Shown here in pieces: positions 1 to 5,627 of a DNA stretch of 5,887 nt. Location of the stretch: the NCBI GenBank assembly GCA_034658975.1, contig JAYEGJ010000149.1, positions 1 to 5,887 on the forward strand, given 5' to 3'. Source of the DNA: SZUA-217 sp034658975 (GTDB taxonomy: Bacteria; Actinomycetota; Acidimicrobiia; Spongiisociales; ZC4RG35). Within the stretch, counting starts at the first letter, position 1. Every line of letters starts with the position of its first letter. Under the pieces are notes generated by a model. It made no database searches. It saw nothing but the letters and a program-made list of their open reading frames with translations, and was not told where the DNA came from. The position numbers were made by a program, and so were the translations under genes.

Positions 1-3
1 GGC

Positions 4-846
4 GTGACAAGCGATGTATCGACAGCAGGGGCGACCGCTTCGACCCCTGTGATACGAGTGGGTCCGGCCCTGGTGCTTACGGCCGCTCTCGGATCGACTC
101 TCGGAATCGTCATTGCCCAATTCCTGGATAACTTCGGTGATGGCCTGTTGGCGGAGATTCTTGGCGGCGACGCTGTCCTCTACAACAACCGGGTCGAGTT
201 CACCGGAGCATCGGACCTTGCCTGGGGCGGGGGGTTTGTCCTCAGTCTCATCGTTGGATTCCTTGCGCTGTTGGCATATCCGACGCTGCGTGACACCAGC
301 CTTGCGCGTCTCACGTTTCTCTGGACCGTCCTTCACATTCTGAGACAGGCTCTCGGCCAGGCCATTGTCCTGCCTTTCAACGACGATGCGCCGATTTCGC
401 TGGCCTATGCGACCTTCGATGCTCCCCCTGGCCTCGACGTTGTCATCGCCGCCGGGGGAGGCGTGGGACTGCTCTTGATCGCACTTGCCGCGGCTTCTGC
501 ATTCCTGGCATACACACCCCACCGGACGCTGGTGTCCAATGCGAAGAAGCGCCTCACGTTTGCCTTGTGGATAGCCGTTATTCCTGCTGCGGCCTCTGTG
601 TTCCTCGCCATCCCGTTCTTCATGCCCGACTCCGACGGTCTCGTCATACCTTCACTCCCGCTCACCGCGGTAATGTTCCTGGCAACCCTTGCCGCCGCCC
701 CCGGTACGACAACGGCCAAAGGCCCCGATGACGAAAGGAAGGCGCCGTGGCCATGGGGACTCGGTGCGACCCTCATTGTCATGCTCATCGTTTCCCTGGC
801 CGTCCTCGAAGGCGGCGTGTCGATTGACCCGAGACTGTGGGGCTAG
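4..846 (+). CDS. Polytopic membrane protein of unknown function
   Basis: I do not recognise this 280-residue protein. It has about seven hydrophobic stretches that look like membrane helices, at roughly residues 20-41, 73-92, 101-123, 145-170, 184-206, 214-233 and 251-270. A polar segment (about 42-72) follows the first helix and a charged loop (about 236-248) precedes the last. There is no lipobox, no twin-arginine motif and no obvious catalytic motif. The conserved-looking HILRQALGQA stretch near residue 111 is in or next to the third helix. The start used is a GTG with only three bases of window before it, so its ribosome site cannot be seen and the true start could lie further upstream. 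The stop is 28 bp before the mogA-like start, so the two genes may be co-transcribed. Gene reality is well supported by the long hydrophobic pattern; function is unknown. Confidence 0.75.
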   Translation: MTSDVSTAGATASTPVIRVGPALVLTAALGSTLGIVIAQFLDNFGDGLLAEILGGDAVLYNNRVEFTGASDLAWGGGFVLSLIVGFLALLAYPTLRDTSLARLTFLWTVLHILRQALGQAIVLPFNDDAPISLAYATFDAPPGLDVVIAAGGGVGLLLIALAAASAFLAYTPHRTLVSNAKKRLTFALWIAVIPAAASVFLAIPFFMPDSDGLVIPSLPLTAVMFLATLAAAPGTTTAKGPDDERKAPWPWGLGATLIVMLIVSLAVLEGGVSIDPRLWG

Positions 847-858
847 TGGTCTGTCGCT

Positions 859-864
859 AGAAGG
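859..864 (+). promoter_or_regulatory. Ribosome binding site for the mogA-like gene
   Basis: AGAAGG lies 10 bases before the GTG at 875, just after the stop of the upstream membrane-protein gene. It decides between that GTG and a much longer reading frame opening at 689, which would run through the upstream gene in another frame. A second GTG at 878 is also possible. Confidence 0.55.
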
Positions 865-874
865 CACCAGCGCA

Positions 875-1336
875 GTGGTGATCACGGTCAGCGACGGTGT
901 TTCCGCCGGTGTCCGTGAGGACGGTTCGGGTCAAGCTCTCGAGACTCTCCTGACCGAGCATGGCTGTGAGGTGAAACGCGTACTGGTGAGCGATGATGTC
1001 GAGCCGATCGCCGCGGCGATTCGGACCGCCGCAGATGAAGCGCAACTCGTCGTTACTACCGGCGGCACGGGTTTCGGCCTTCGGGACGTTACCCCGGAGG
1101 CAACCGGGTCAGTCCTCGATCGAGAAGCACCTGGATTGGTGCATGCGATGATTGCCGCCGGTCTCGAGTCGACGCCGATGGCAGCCTTGACACGTGCCAA
1201 AGCCGGCACCGTTGGGACGGCATTGATCATCAACGTCCCCGGCTCACCGCGAGGGGCAGTCGAGAGCATGGGGGCAGTCGTCGACTTGCTCCCGCACGTC
1301 CTTCAGTTGCTCACGGGAGACAACCGGCACCATTGA
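875..1336 (+). CDS. mogA: MogA/MoaB-type molybdopterin adenylyltransferase
   Basis: The protein is predicted to adenylylate molybdopterin in the cytoplasm, activating it for molybdate insertion, the last shared stage of molybdenum cofactor synthesis. The 153 residues form a single MoCF_biosynth domain close to the usual family length. Visible family marks are the first strand VITVSDGVSAG (about 2-12), REDGSG (about 14-19), TTGGTGFGLRDVTPE (61-75) with its GGTG nucleotide/pterin loop and acidic residue, and the C-terminal INVPGSPRG (119-127). I chose GTG 875 because the domain begins there and AGAAGG sits upstream. The frame is open back to 689, but that part overlaps the preceding gene and has no domain resemblance. 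Sequence alone does not separate MogA from the paralogue MoaB, so the symbol is provisional. The MOSC gene and coxG-like gene nearby fit a molybdenum-cofactor neighbourhood. Confidence 0.88.
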   Translation: MVITVSDGVSAGVREDGSGQALETLLTEHGCEVKRVLVSDDVEPIAAAIRTAADEAQLVVTTGGTGFGLRDVTPEATGSVLDREAPGLVHAMIAAGLESTPMAALTRAKAGTVGTALIINVPGSPRGAVESMGAVVDLLPHVLQLLTGDNRHH

Positions 1337-1358
1337 GTGGTGATCAATTCGCTATGTT
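1333..1358 (+). promoter_or_regulatory. Possible weak promoter before the coxG-like gene
   Basis: In the 55 bp gap between the mogA-like stop and the coxG-like start, TATGTT (1353-1358) fits the TAnnnT form of an actinobacterial -10 box. TTGAGT (1333-1338) resembles a -35 box, but the 14-base spacer is short. This is the largest gap upstream of the copper genes and so the best place for a promoter of that run. The motif match is weak and could be chance. Confidence 0.22.
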
Positions 1359-1383
1359 CTGTCTACCCCTGAAGGTGCTGTCC

Positions 1384-1389
1384 GGAGGA
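1384..1389 (+). promoter_or_regulatory. Ribosome binding site for the coxG-like gene
   Basis: GGAGGA is a near-perfect Shine-Dalgarno match. Only two or three bases separate it from the ATG at 1392, closer than the usual five to nine, but no other start fits the domain better. Confidence 0.55.
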
Positions 1390-1391
1390 AC

Positions 1392-1949
1392 ATGAAAATC
1401 TCACAAGAATTCGTCGTCGCCCGTCCCCAAGACGTTGTCTGGGAGTTCTTCCAGGACGTTCCGTCGGTTGCCCAGTGCCTTCCCGGCGCCGAGCTAACCG
1501 GTCGGGGCGAAGACGGCTCCTATGAGGGAAGTCTCTCGGCCAAGCTCGGACCGATGACCGCCACCTTCGAAGGGAAGGCGACGGTCGAGCCCGACCCCGA
1601 CGCCAGAACCGCCACCATCGAAGGAAAAGGCGTCGACAAGAAGGGCGGGTCGCGAGGCCAGGTGAAGGTCCAGTACGCGGTCCTCGACGACGATGCCGGC
1701 ACCAAGATCACCGTGGATGCCGACGTTCAGCTTTCGGGACCGGCGGCCCAGTTCGGGCGGACCGGCCTGATCAACGAGATGTCGAGGCGGCTGATCGAGG
1801 ACTTTGTCAAGTGCCTCGAGGCCAAGCTCGAGGCCGAAACGGAGGCAGAAGCCGAAGCCATCGTGGCGGCCGAGGTCAAGGGCATCTCCCTCTTCTTCGC
1901 TTCGCTGTGGGCGTGGATCAAGCGCTTGTTCGGAGGCGGAACCGCTTGA
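1392..1949 (+). CDS. coxG: CoxG-like SRPBCC protein with acidic helical tail
   Basis: This protein resembles the CoxG family (carbon monoxide dehydrogenase subunit G), lipid- or quinone-pocket proteins of the SRPBCC fold that accompany molybdenum hydroxylases such as CO dehydrogenase and help link them to the membrane. Residues 1-145 carry the family pattern: MKISQEFVVARPQDVVWEFFQDV at the N-terminus, CLPGAEL (29-35), YEGSLSAKLGPMTATFEGKA (44-63, the most diagnostic block), and LSGPAAQFGR (114-123) before the last helix. After it comes a Glu/Ala-rich helix (about 142-162) and then an aromatic, basic-ended segment (about 164-180: GISLFFASLWAWIKRLF) that could sit in or on the membrane. No CO-dehydrogenase structural genes are visible, so the partner enzyme is unknown and the symbol is a family label. 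The stop overlaps the TTG start of the cupredoxin gene, suggesting translational coupling. Confidence 0.85.
   Translation: MKISQEFVVARPQDVVWEFFQDVPSVAQCLPGAELTGRGEDGSYEGSLSAKLGPMTATFEGKATVEPDPDARTATIEGKGVDKKGGSRGQVKVQYAVLDDDAGTKITVDADVQLSGPAAQFGRTGLINEMSRRLIEDFVKCLEAKLEAETEAEAEAIVAAEVKGISLFFASLWAWIKRLFGGGTA
1932..1936 (+). promoter_or_regulatory. Ribosome binding site fixing a TTG start
   Basis: GGAGG inside the end of the coxG-like gene lies nine bases before TTG 1946. Starting there gives a clean lipoprotein signal peptide. The alternative GTG at 1811 would add 45 basic residues read out of frame through coxG, with no signal-peptide character. Confidence 0.7.
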
Positions 1950-2332
1950 GGATCAGACTTCTCGCCGCCCTGTTGGCGGGCGTGGCGCTGCTTGCCGCCT
2001 GCGGCGGAGGGGATGGCGGGGGTGGCGACGGCACCATCGAGGGCACGGATGTAGCCGTCGAGATGTACGACAACCGATTTCAGTACACCGAGATCCGAAT
2101 CCCGGTTGGCGGCTCGGTGAAATGGGTCGGCGCCGGTCGCAATCCCCACAACTCGGTCGCCGCCGATGACTCGTGGTCGACCGAGTCGGTCTTCGGCAGT
2201 CTAGAGCAACTGGAAGACGACGAGGCCGTCCTCACCTACAACACGCCCGGGCGCTTCACCTTCTTCTGTACATTCCACGGCAACGCCGATGGCGCCGGAA
2301 TGGCTGGTGTCCTCATCGTTGGTGATGCATAG
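1946..2332 (+). CDS. Lipoprotein cupredoxin (plastocyanin/azurin-like)
   Basis: This is a predicted membrane-tethered type 1 copper protein, probably an electron carrier outside the cytoplasm. With the TTG start it has 128 residues. Residues 1-19 form a lipoprotein signal peptide (MRIR, a hydrophobic core, lipobox L16-A17-A18-C19). A Gly/Asp-rich linker (about 20-29) follows, then a single cupredoxin domain (about 34-126). The type 1 copper ligands are all visible: His68 in NPHNSV, Cys108 and His111 in FFCTFHG, and Met119 in GAGMAG. The complete His-Cys-His-Met set argues for a working copper site. The gene overlaps the coxG-like stop by four bases (TTGA), and its TAG is followed immediately by the ATG of the beta-helix gene, so translation of all three is probably coupled. 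A likely role is electron transfer to or from the exported multicopper oxidase downstream. That pairing is inferred from gene order. Confidence 0.88.
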   Translation: MRIRLLAALLAGVALLAACGGGDGGGGDGTIEGTDVAVEMYDNRFQYTEIRIPVGGSVKWVGAGRNPHNSVAADDSWSTESVFGSLEQLEDDEAVLTYNTPGRFTFFCTFHGNADGAGMAGVLIVGDA

Positions 2333-3982
2333 ATGAGCAAAAGACTGCTCCTGTTCCTGTCCGGGATTGTGGTCTCCCTCGCGGCGTGTGCCGGCCCACC
2401 GATCGGTGACGCCGCACCGGCTGCAACCGGAGATCCAACCAACGACGCTCCGGCCAAGTGGACTGGGGTGACCCGCAATGTTCCCGGCGAGTTCCCGACG
2501 ATTCAGGCTGCGGTCGATGCCGCCGATCCCGGCGACCTCGTTCTCATCGACAAGGGTGTCTACAAGGAGACCGTGAAGGTCAACACCCCCGGGCTGACCA
2601 TCCGTGGAGTCGATCGCAACGAGGTGATCATCGACGGCGAGTTCGAGCGGATCAACGGTGTCGAGGTCCTCTTCACCGACGGCGTTGTCGTCGAGAACAT
2701 GACGGCGAGGAACTACAGGTTCAACGGGTTCTTCTGGAGCGGTGTGCGCGGTTATCGGGGCTCGTATCTGACCGCTATCAACAACGGTGATTACGGGATC
2801 TACGCCTTCGACTCCGGCGACGGCCTCTTCGAGCACTCCTACGCCTCCGGCTCGCCCGACGCCGCCTACTACATCGGCCAGTGCAACCCCTGTGACGCGG
2901 TGATCACGGATTCGATCGGCGAACTGAGTGGCCTCGGGTACTCGGGCTCCAACGCATCAACGAACATCTACATCGTCAACAACGTCTTCCAGTACAACGG
3001 CACCGGGGTCGCTCCCAACTCCCTCGATGGTGAATTGCTGCCGCCCGCCGAGAACGTTGTGGTTGCCGGCAACCTGATTCATGACAACGGATACGGCGAG
3101 TTCCCCCACAAAGGGGCTCAGTGGTCGATCCAGGGCAACGGGATCGCCGCCGCAGGCACGGAGAACTCCCTGATCGCCAAGAATCTGGTCGTCAACCACC
3201 CGCTCAACGGGATCCAGCTCATATCCGTCCCTGATGCCAACGTCTACATGCCAAGGGACAACACCGTGGTCGACAATGTGGTCAAGGGCTCCGCTCTCGG
3301 GGACCTGACCCTCACCGGCCCGGCGCTATCGGGCAACTGTTTCGAGGGCAATGACGTCGGATGGACCATGCCCGCCGCGCTCGAGTTCAAGCAGCCATGC
3401 GACGGTCTTCGGTTCCCGGCCTTGTGGGAACTCGGTTCGTTCACCGCTCCCTTCGGCCGCATCGTCGAGCACGGTCTCGGCCTCAACCCCGATATCTTCT
3501 ACGGCGACATGCCCCATCCCGACCCGCAGCCACAGATGCCGGGTGGCGCAGACGCTGAGGTAGTGCCCGCTGTGAACGTATTTGCCGCCGCCAGACCGAA
3601 CATGGATGCAATCAGCGTCCCGGACATGCCATCAGACCTCTCAGTTACTCAAGGGAAAGGGTTCAATCTCATGGGCGTCACCTTCGCCTCGACCATCGGA
3701 GGCATCCTCGGCCTCTACGCATACGTGTTGCCCCTCGTGCTCTACGCAGCCTGGGTGGTCATCGCCATCTGGGAGATCATCAAACGAGACGACTTGAGCA
3801 CCGGGACCGGAGTGGGCTGGATGCTGGCCATCCTCGTCATTCCGTTCCTCGGCGTCATCGCCTACTACCTGTTCGGCAAGAGCCAGATTCCGGCCGCCTA
3901 TCGCTGGGTGCTCCTCGCAGGCGGCCTCGCGGTCTATATCGCCTTCCTGGCGATCGGGCTCGTCGTCGGGGGAGTGGTCTGA
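2333..3982 (+). CDS. Beta-helix lipoprotein fused to PLDc_N-like membrane domain
   Basis: This 549-residue protein has three parts. Residues 1-19 are a lipoprotein signal peptide with lipobox L16-A17-A18-C19. Residues about 47-355 look like a right-handed parallel beta-helix of the NosD/pectate-lyase type. The entry motif FPTIQAAVDAADPGD (54-68) is typical, followed by repeated short strands ending in Asn/Gly turns such as NGDYGIYAF, NVVVAGNLIHDNG and NSLIAKNLVVN. The C-terminus (about 450-548) holds three membrane helices (about 455-482, 493-514, 524-548). Its GWMLAILVIPFLGVIAYYLFGK stretch resembles the PLDc_N domain found ahead of cardiolipin synthases, but no HKD phospholipase domain follows. 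Cysteines form CNPC at 184-187, plus C336 and C356. A Met/His/Pro-rich segment lies at 390-404. NosD-type beta-helices aid copper-site maturation in nitrous-oxide reductase, and the copper genes on both sides make a related scaffold role possible. That is inference; a carbohydrate-active role is the alternative. The ATG abuts the cupredoxin stop and has no strong ribosome site, consistent with coupling. Confidence 0.85.
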   Translation: MSKRLLLFLSGIVVSLAACAGPPIGDAAPAATGDPTNDAPAKWTGVTRNVPGEFPTIQAAVDAADPGDLVLIDKGVYKETVKVNTPGLTIRGVDRNEVIIDGEFERINGVEVLFTDGVVVENMTARNYRFNGFFWSGVRGYRGSYLTAINNGDYGIYAFDSGDGLFEHSYASGSPDAAYYIGQCNPCDAVITDSIGELSGLGYSGSNASTNIYIVNNVFQYNGTGVAPNSLDGELLPPAENVVVAGNLIHDNGYGEFPHKGAQWSIQGNGIAAAGTENSLIAKNLVVNHPLNGIQLISVPDANVYMPRDNTVVDNVVKGSALGDLTLTGPALSGNCFEGNDVGWTMPAALEFKQPCDGLRFPALWELGSFTAPFGRIVEHGLGLNPDIFYGDMPHPDPQPQMPGGADAEVVPAVNVFAAARPNMDAISVPDMPSDLSVTQGKGFNLMGVTFASTIGGILGLYAYVLPLVLYAAWVVIAIWEIIKRDDLSTGTGVGWMLAILVIPFLGVIAYYLFGKSQIPAAYRWVLLAGGLAVYIAFLAIGLVVGGVV

Positions 3983-3989
3983 GCTGACC

Positions 3990-5030
3990 ATGCCTGAGGA
4001 AAGCCCCGAGCAGGGTGTTTCACGTCGCGACCTTCTCAAGAAGGCAGGTCTCGGCGGAGCCCTCCTTCTCGGGGGCTCGGTCATCGGGCGAAGTACCGGA
4101 AGCGCACAGGCAAGCACCGGCGCCGAAGGGACCGAATACGATCAATCCGGGTTCACCGCGGTCGGCAACGACGTCCTCGATTCCGTATACGGCAACGGCC
4201 AGGGTGCACCACACGGCATTGAGGCAGGCGCTCTGGATGCCCACACGTTCCCCCCGCCTCCGGACGGCAAGCCGGCCGGGTCGCTGCGCGACGTCGAGAT
4301 CACCGTCGAGGAGCGACTGATCGAGGTCGCCCACGAGCTTCACTTCGAGGCCTGGACCTACAACGGAACGGTGCCCGCCCCCATCATCCGAGCCACCGAG
4401 GGCGACACGGTCCGCATTCACTTCAAGAACAACACCGGCCATCCCCATAACCTGCACTTCCATGGCGCCCATCGCCCCGAGGAGGATGGGTGGGAGCCGG
4501 TCCCGGCGGGCGGCGAGACCACCTACACCATCGAGGCGGGCCCGGCCGGGGTGCACCCCTACCACTGTCACACGGCGCCACTCGCCTCCCACATCTCGCG
4601 GGGCCTGTACGGGGTGATGATCGTCGACCCCGTTGGCGGACGGCCCGCTGCTCAAGAGGTCTCTTTGCTTCTCTCCGGGTTCTCCAACACCGAGATCGGT
4701 CGCAATGGTGTCGTGGCCTGGAACGGCGTGGCCGGCTTCTATGACGCCCACCCCATCAAGCTGGCGAAGGGAGAGCCGGTACGGCTCTACGTCACCAACA
4801 TGCTGGAGTACGAACCGCTCGGCTCATTTCACCTCCACGCGGAGATGTTCGATGTCTATCCGGCCGGGATCGGCGCCGCTCCCGCCTTCCGGGAGGACAC
4901 GATCGCCCTGGCCATGGGGCAGCGAGCAATGCTCGAGTTCACGCTGCCCCATTACGGGCGATACATGTTCCACCCACATCAGCATTGGCTCGCCGACAAG
5001 GGCGCCATGGGCTGGTTCGCCGCGGTTTAG
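3990..5030 (+). CDS. Tat-exported two-domain multicopper oxidase
   Basis: This 346-residue protein is predicted to oxidise an unknown substrate or copper ion while reducing oxygen, outside the cytoplasm. A twin-arginine signal (S11-R12-R13-D-L-L-K, then a hydrophobic core) probably ends near AQA at 39-41, so the enzyme would be exported folded with copper loaded. Two cupredoxin domains follow, about 100-215 and 220-346. All four HxH motifs of a trinuclear copper centre are present: H156-F-H158, H192-C-H194, H281-L-H283 and H328-P-H330. The type 1 site is in domain 1 (H153, C193, H201), with Leu206 at the axial position. Domain 2 lacks a type 1 cysteine, so this is the two-domain class with type 1 copper in the first domain, normally a homotrimer. 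It differs from copper nitrite reductase: the catalytic Asp of the DFH motif is His156, and HCA is HCH. The gene starts seven bases after the beta-helix stop. Confidence 0.9.
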   Translation: MPEESPEQGVSRRDLLKKAGLGGALLLGGSVIGRSTGSAQASTGAEGTEYDQSGFTAVGNDVLDSVYGNGQGAPHGIEAGALDAHTFPPPPDGKPAGSLRDVEITVEERLIEVAHELHFEAWTYNGTVPAPIIRATEGDTVRIHFKNNTGHPHNLHFHGAHRPEEDGWEPVPAGGETTYTIEAGPAGVHPYHCHTAPLASHISRGLYGVMIVDPVGGRPAAQEVSLLLSGFSNTEIGRNGVVAWNGVAGFYDAHPIKLAKGEPVRLYVTNMLEYEPLGSFHLHAEMFDVYPAGIGAAPAFREDTIALAMGQRAMLEFTLPHYGRYMFHPHQHWLADKGAMGWFAAV

Positions 5031-5572
5031 AGCTTCTTGACGACATCGCCAAGCGAGACGGTTCCCGACTCGACGATGAAGGCGTTGACTCCGCGGAGGC
5101 GGTTTGCCCTTCCGTCGCCTACGTTGACGAAACGCAAGGCCTCTGCGCCGAATCTCGACGAGAACTTGGGGCATCCGGTATGAGGGACCTCGGAAATCTC
5201 AACGGTGGCCGTGCCGACCTTGATCCTGGATCCGGCCGGGAGGTTCTCCATCGAGAGGTCCATATCCACATAGATCTGATCGCCGCAGAGGGGCCACCGG
5301 CCCCTGTCGACGGCGACGGCATCGGCTGACCGCGAGTTCATGAGGGTGAGCTGTGCGTGTTTCGAGACAACACCGTCGCCCGCCGCTTCGCGCGCTCGGT
5401 CGAGCCAGTTGTCGCCAACTACTCCCACCTCGGTGTCGAGTTCGGCGCTCTCGATCTTCTCGCGCACCGACTCGGCCGGTCTCCGGACCAGCAACTCGAT
5501 CGTGCCCGAGTCCTTCGGGGCGCTCAGGATGTGGTCGAGAAGGGGTTCCAGTTCGGCGATGCTGCGCTGCAT
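5027..5572 (-). CDS. MOSC-domain protein
   Basis: MOSC domains are beta-barrel modules related to the C-terminal part of molybdenum cofactor sulfurase. They bind molybdenum cofactor or carry sulfur through a conserved cysteine. The 181-residue protein has an N-terminal region containing VRRPAESVRE and VGDNW (about 29-56), then QLTLMNSRS (74-82), GDQIYVDMDLSMENLP (97-112), the cysteine motif HTGCPKFSSRFG (131-142, Cys134), LRFVN (146-150) and the terminal LRGVNAFIVESGTVSLGD (159-176). This is a recognisable stand-alone actinobacterial MOSC family whose substrate is not known. The ATG at 5572 is the only plausible start before the in-frame stop at 5627-5629, though no strong ribosome site precedes it. 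The gene's 3' end overlaps that of the multicopper oxidase by four bases on the opposite strand. The mogA-like gene nearby makes a molybdenum-cofactor link plausible. Confidence 0.85.
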   Translation of the reverse strand: MQRSIAELEPLLDHILSAPKDSGTIELLVRRPAESVREKIESAELDTEVGVVGDNWLDRAREAAGDGVVSKHAQLTLMNSRSADAVAVDRGRWPLCGDQIYVDMDLSMENLPAGSRIKVGTATVEISEVPHTGCPKFSSRFGAEALRFVNVGDGRANRLRGVNAFIVESGTVSLGDVVKKL

Positions 5573-5602
5573 CGGGTCAGTATCGTCGAATCCGCCGGTT
5601 CC

Positions 5603-5627
5603 GGGGTGGTGGGGAAGGGGCCACCCC
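5603..5627. repeat. Inverted repeat at the end of the HNH gene
   Basis: GGGGTGG (5603-5609) and CCACCCC (5621-5627) form a perfect seven-base stem with an 11-base loop, reaching the stop codon of the HNH gene on the minus strand. It could slow or end transcription between the HNH and MOSC genes. No T-run follows on either strand, so it is not a standard intrinsic terminator. GGGG at 5617-5620 could pair with the same C-run instead. Confidence 0.3.

Noticed and set aside
689..874. Longer N-terminus for the mogA-like gene starting at 689
   Set aside because: The extra 62 residues overlap the membrane-protein gene in another frame, are Pro/Arg/Ser-rich without family resemblance, and a ribosome site precedes GTG 875.
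1840..1860. DNA tandem repeat in the Glu/Ala-rich part of the coxG-like gene
   Set aside because: The similarity comes from repeated Glu and Ala codons; units are imperfect and too short to call a repeat array.
1811..1945. Longer N-terminus for the cupredoxin starting at GTG 1811
   Set aside because: It reads coxG out of frame as an Arg/Gly-rich stretch and would bury the lipoprotein signal peptide; TTG 1946 has a good Shine-Dalgarno site.
2201..2836. Long minus-strand open frame across the cupredoxin and beta-helix genes
   Set aside because: It is an antisense shadow of high-GC coding sequence; it has no recognisable domain and the plus-strand proteins are clearly real.
4020..4751. 243-residue minus-strand open frame opposite the multicopper oxidase
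   Set aside because: It lies fully antisense to the copper ligand motifs of the oxidase and shows no family features.
4440..4990. Copper nitrite reductase (nirK) call for the oxidase
   Set aside because: The catalytic Asp of NirK is replaced by His156 and the HCA motif by HCH, giving the trinuclear centre ligands of oxygen-reducing oxidases.
5289..5305. Perfect hairpin AGGGGCC-ACC-GGCCCCT as a terminator
   Set aside because: It lies inside the MOSC gene, encodes the conserved RWPLCGDQ region and is followed by no T-run, so it is probably a coding coincidence in GC-rich DNA.
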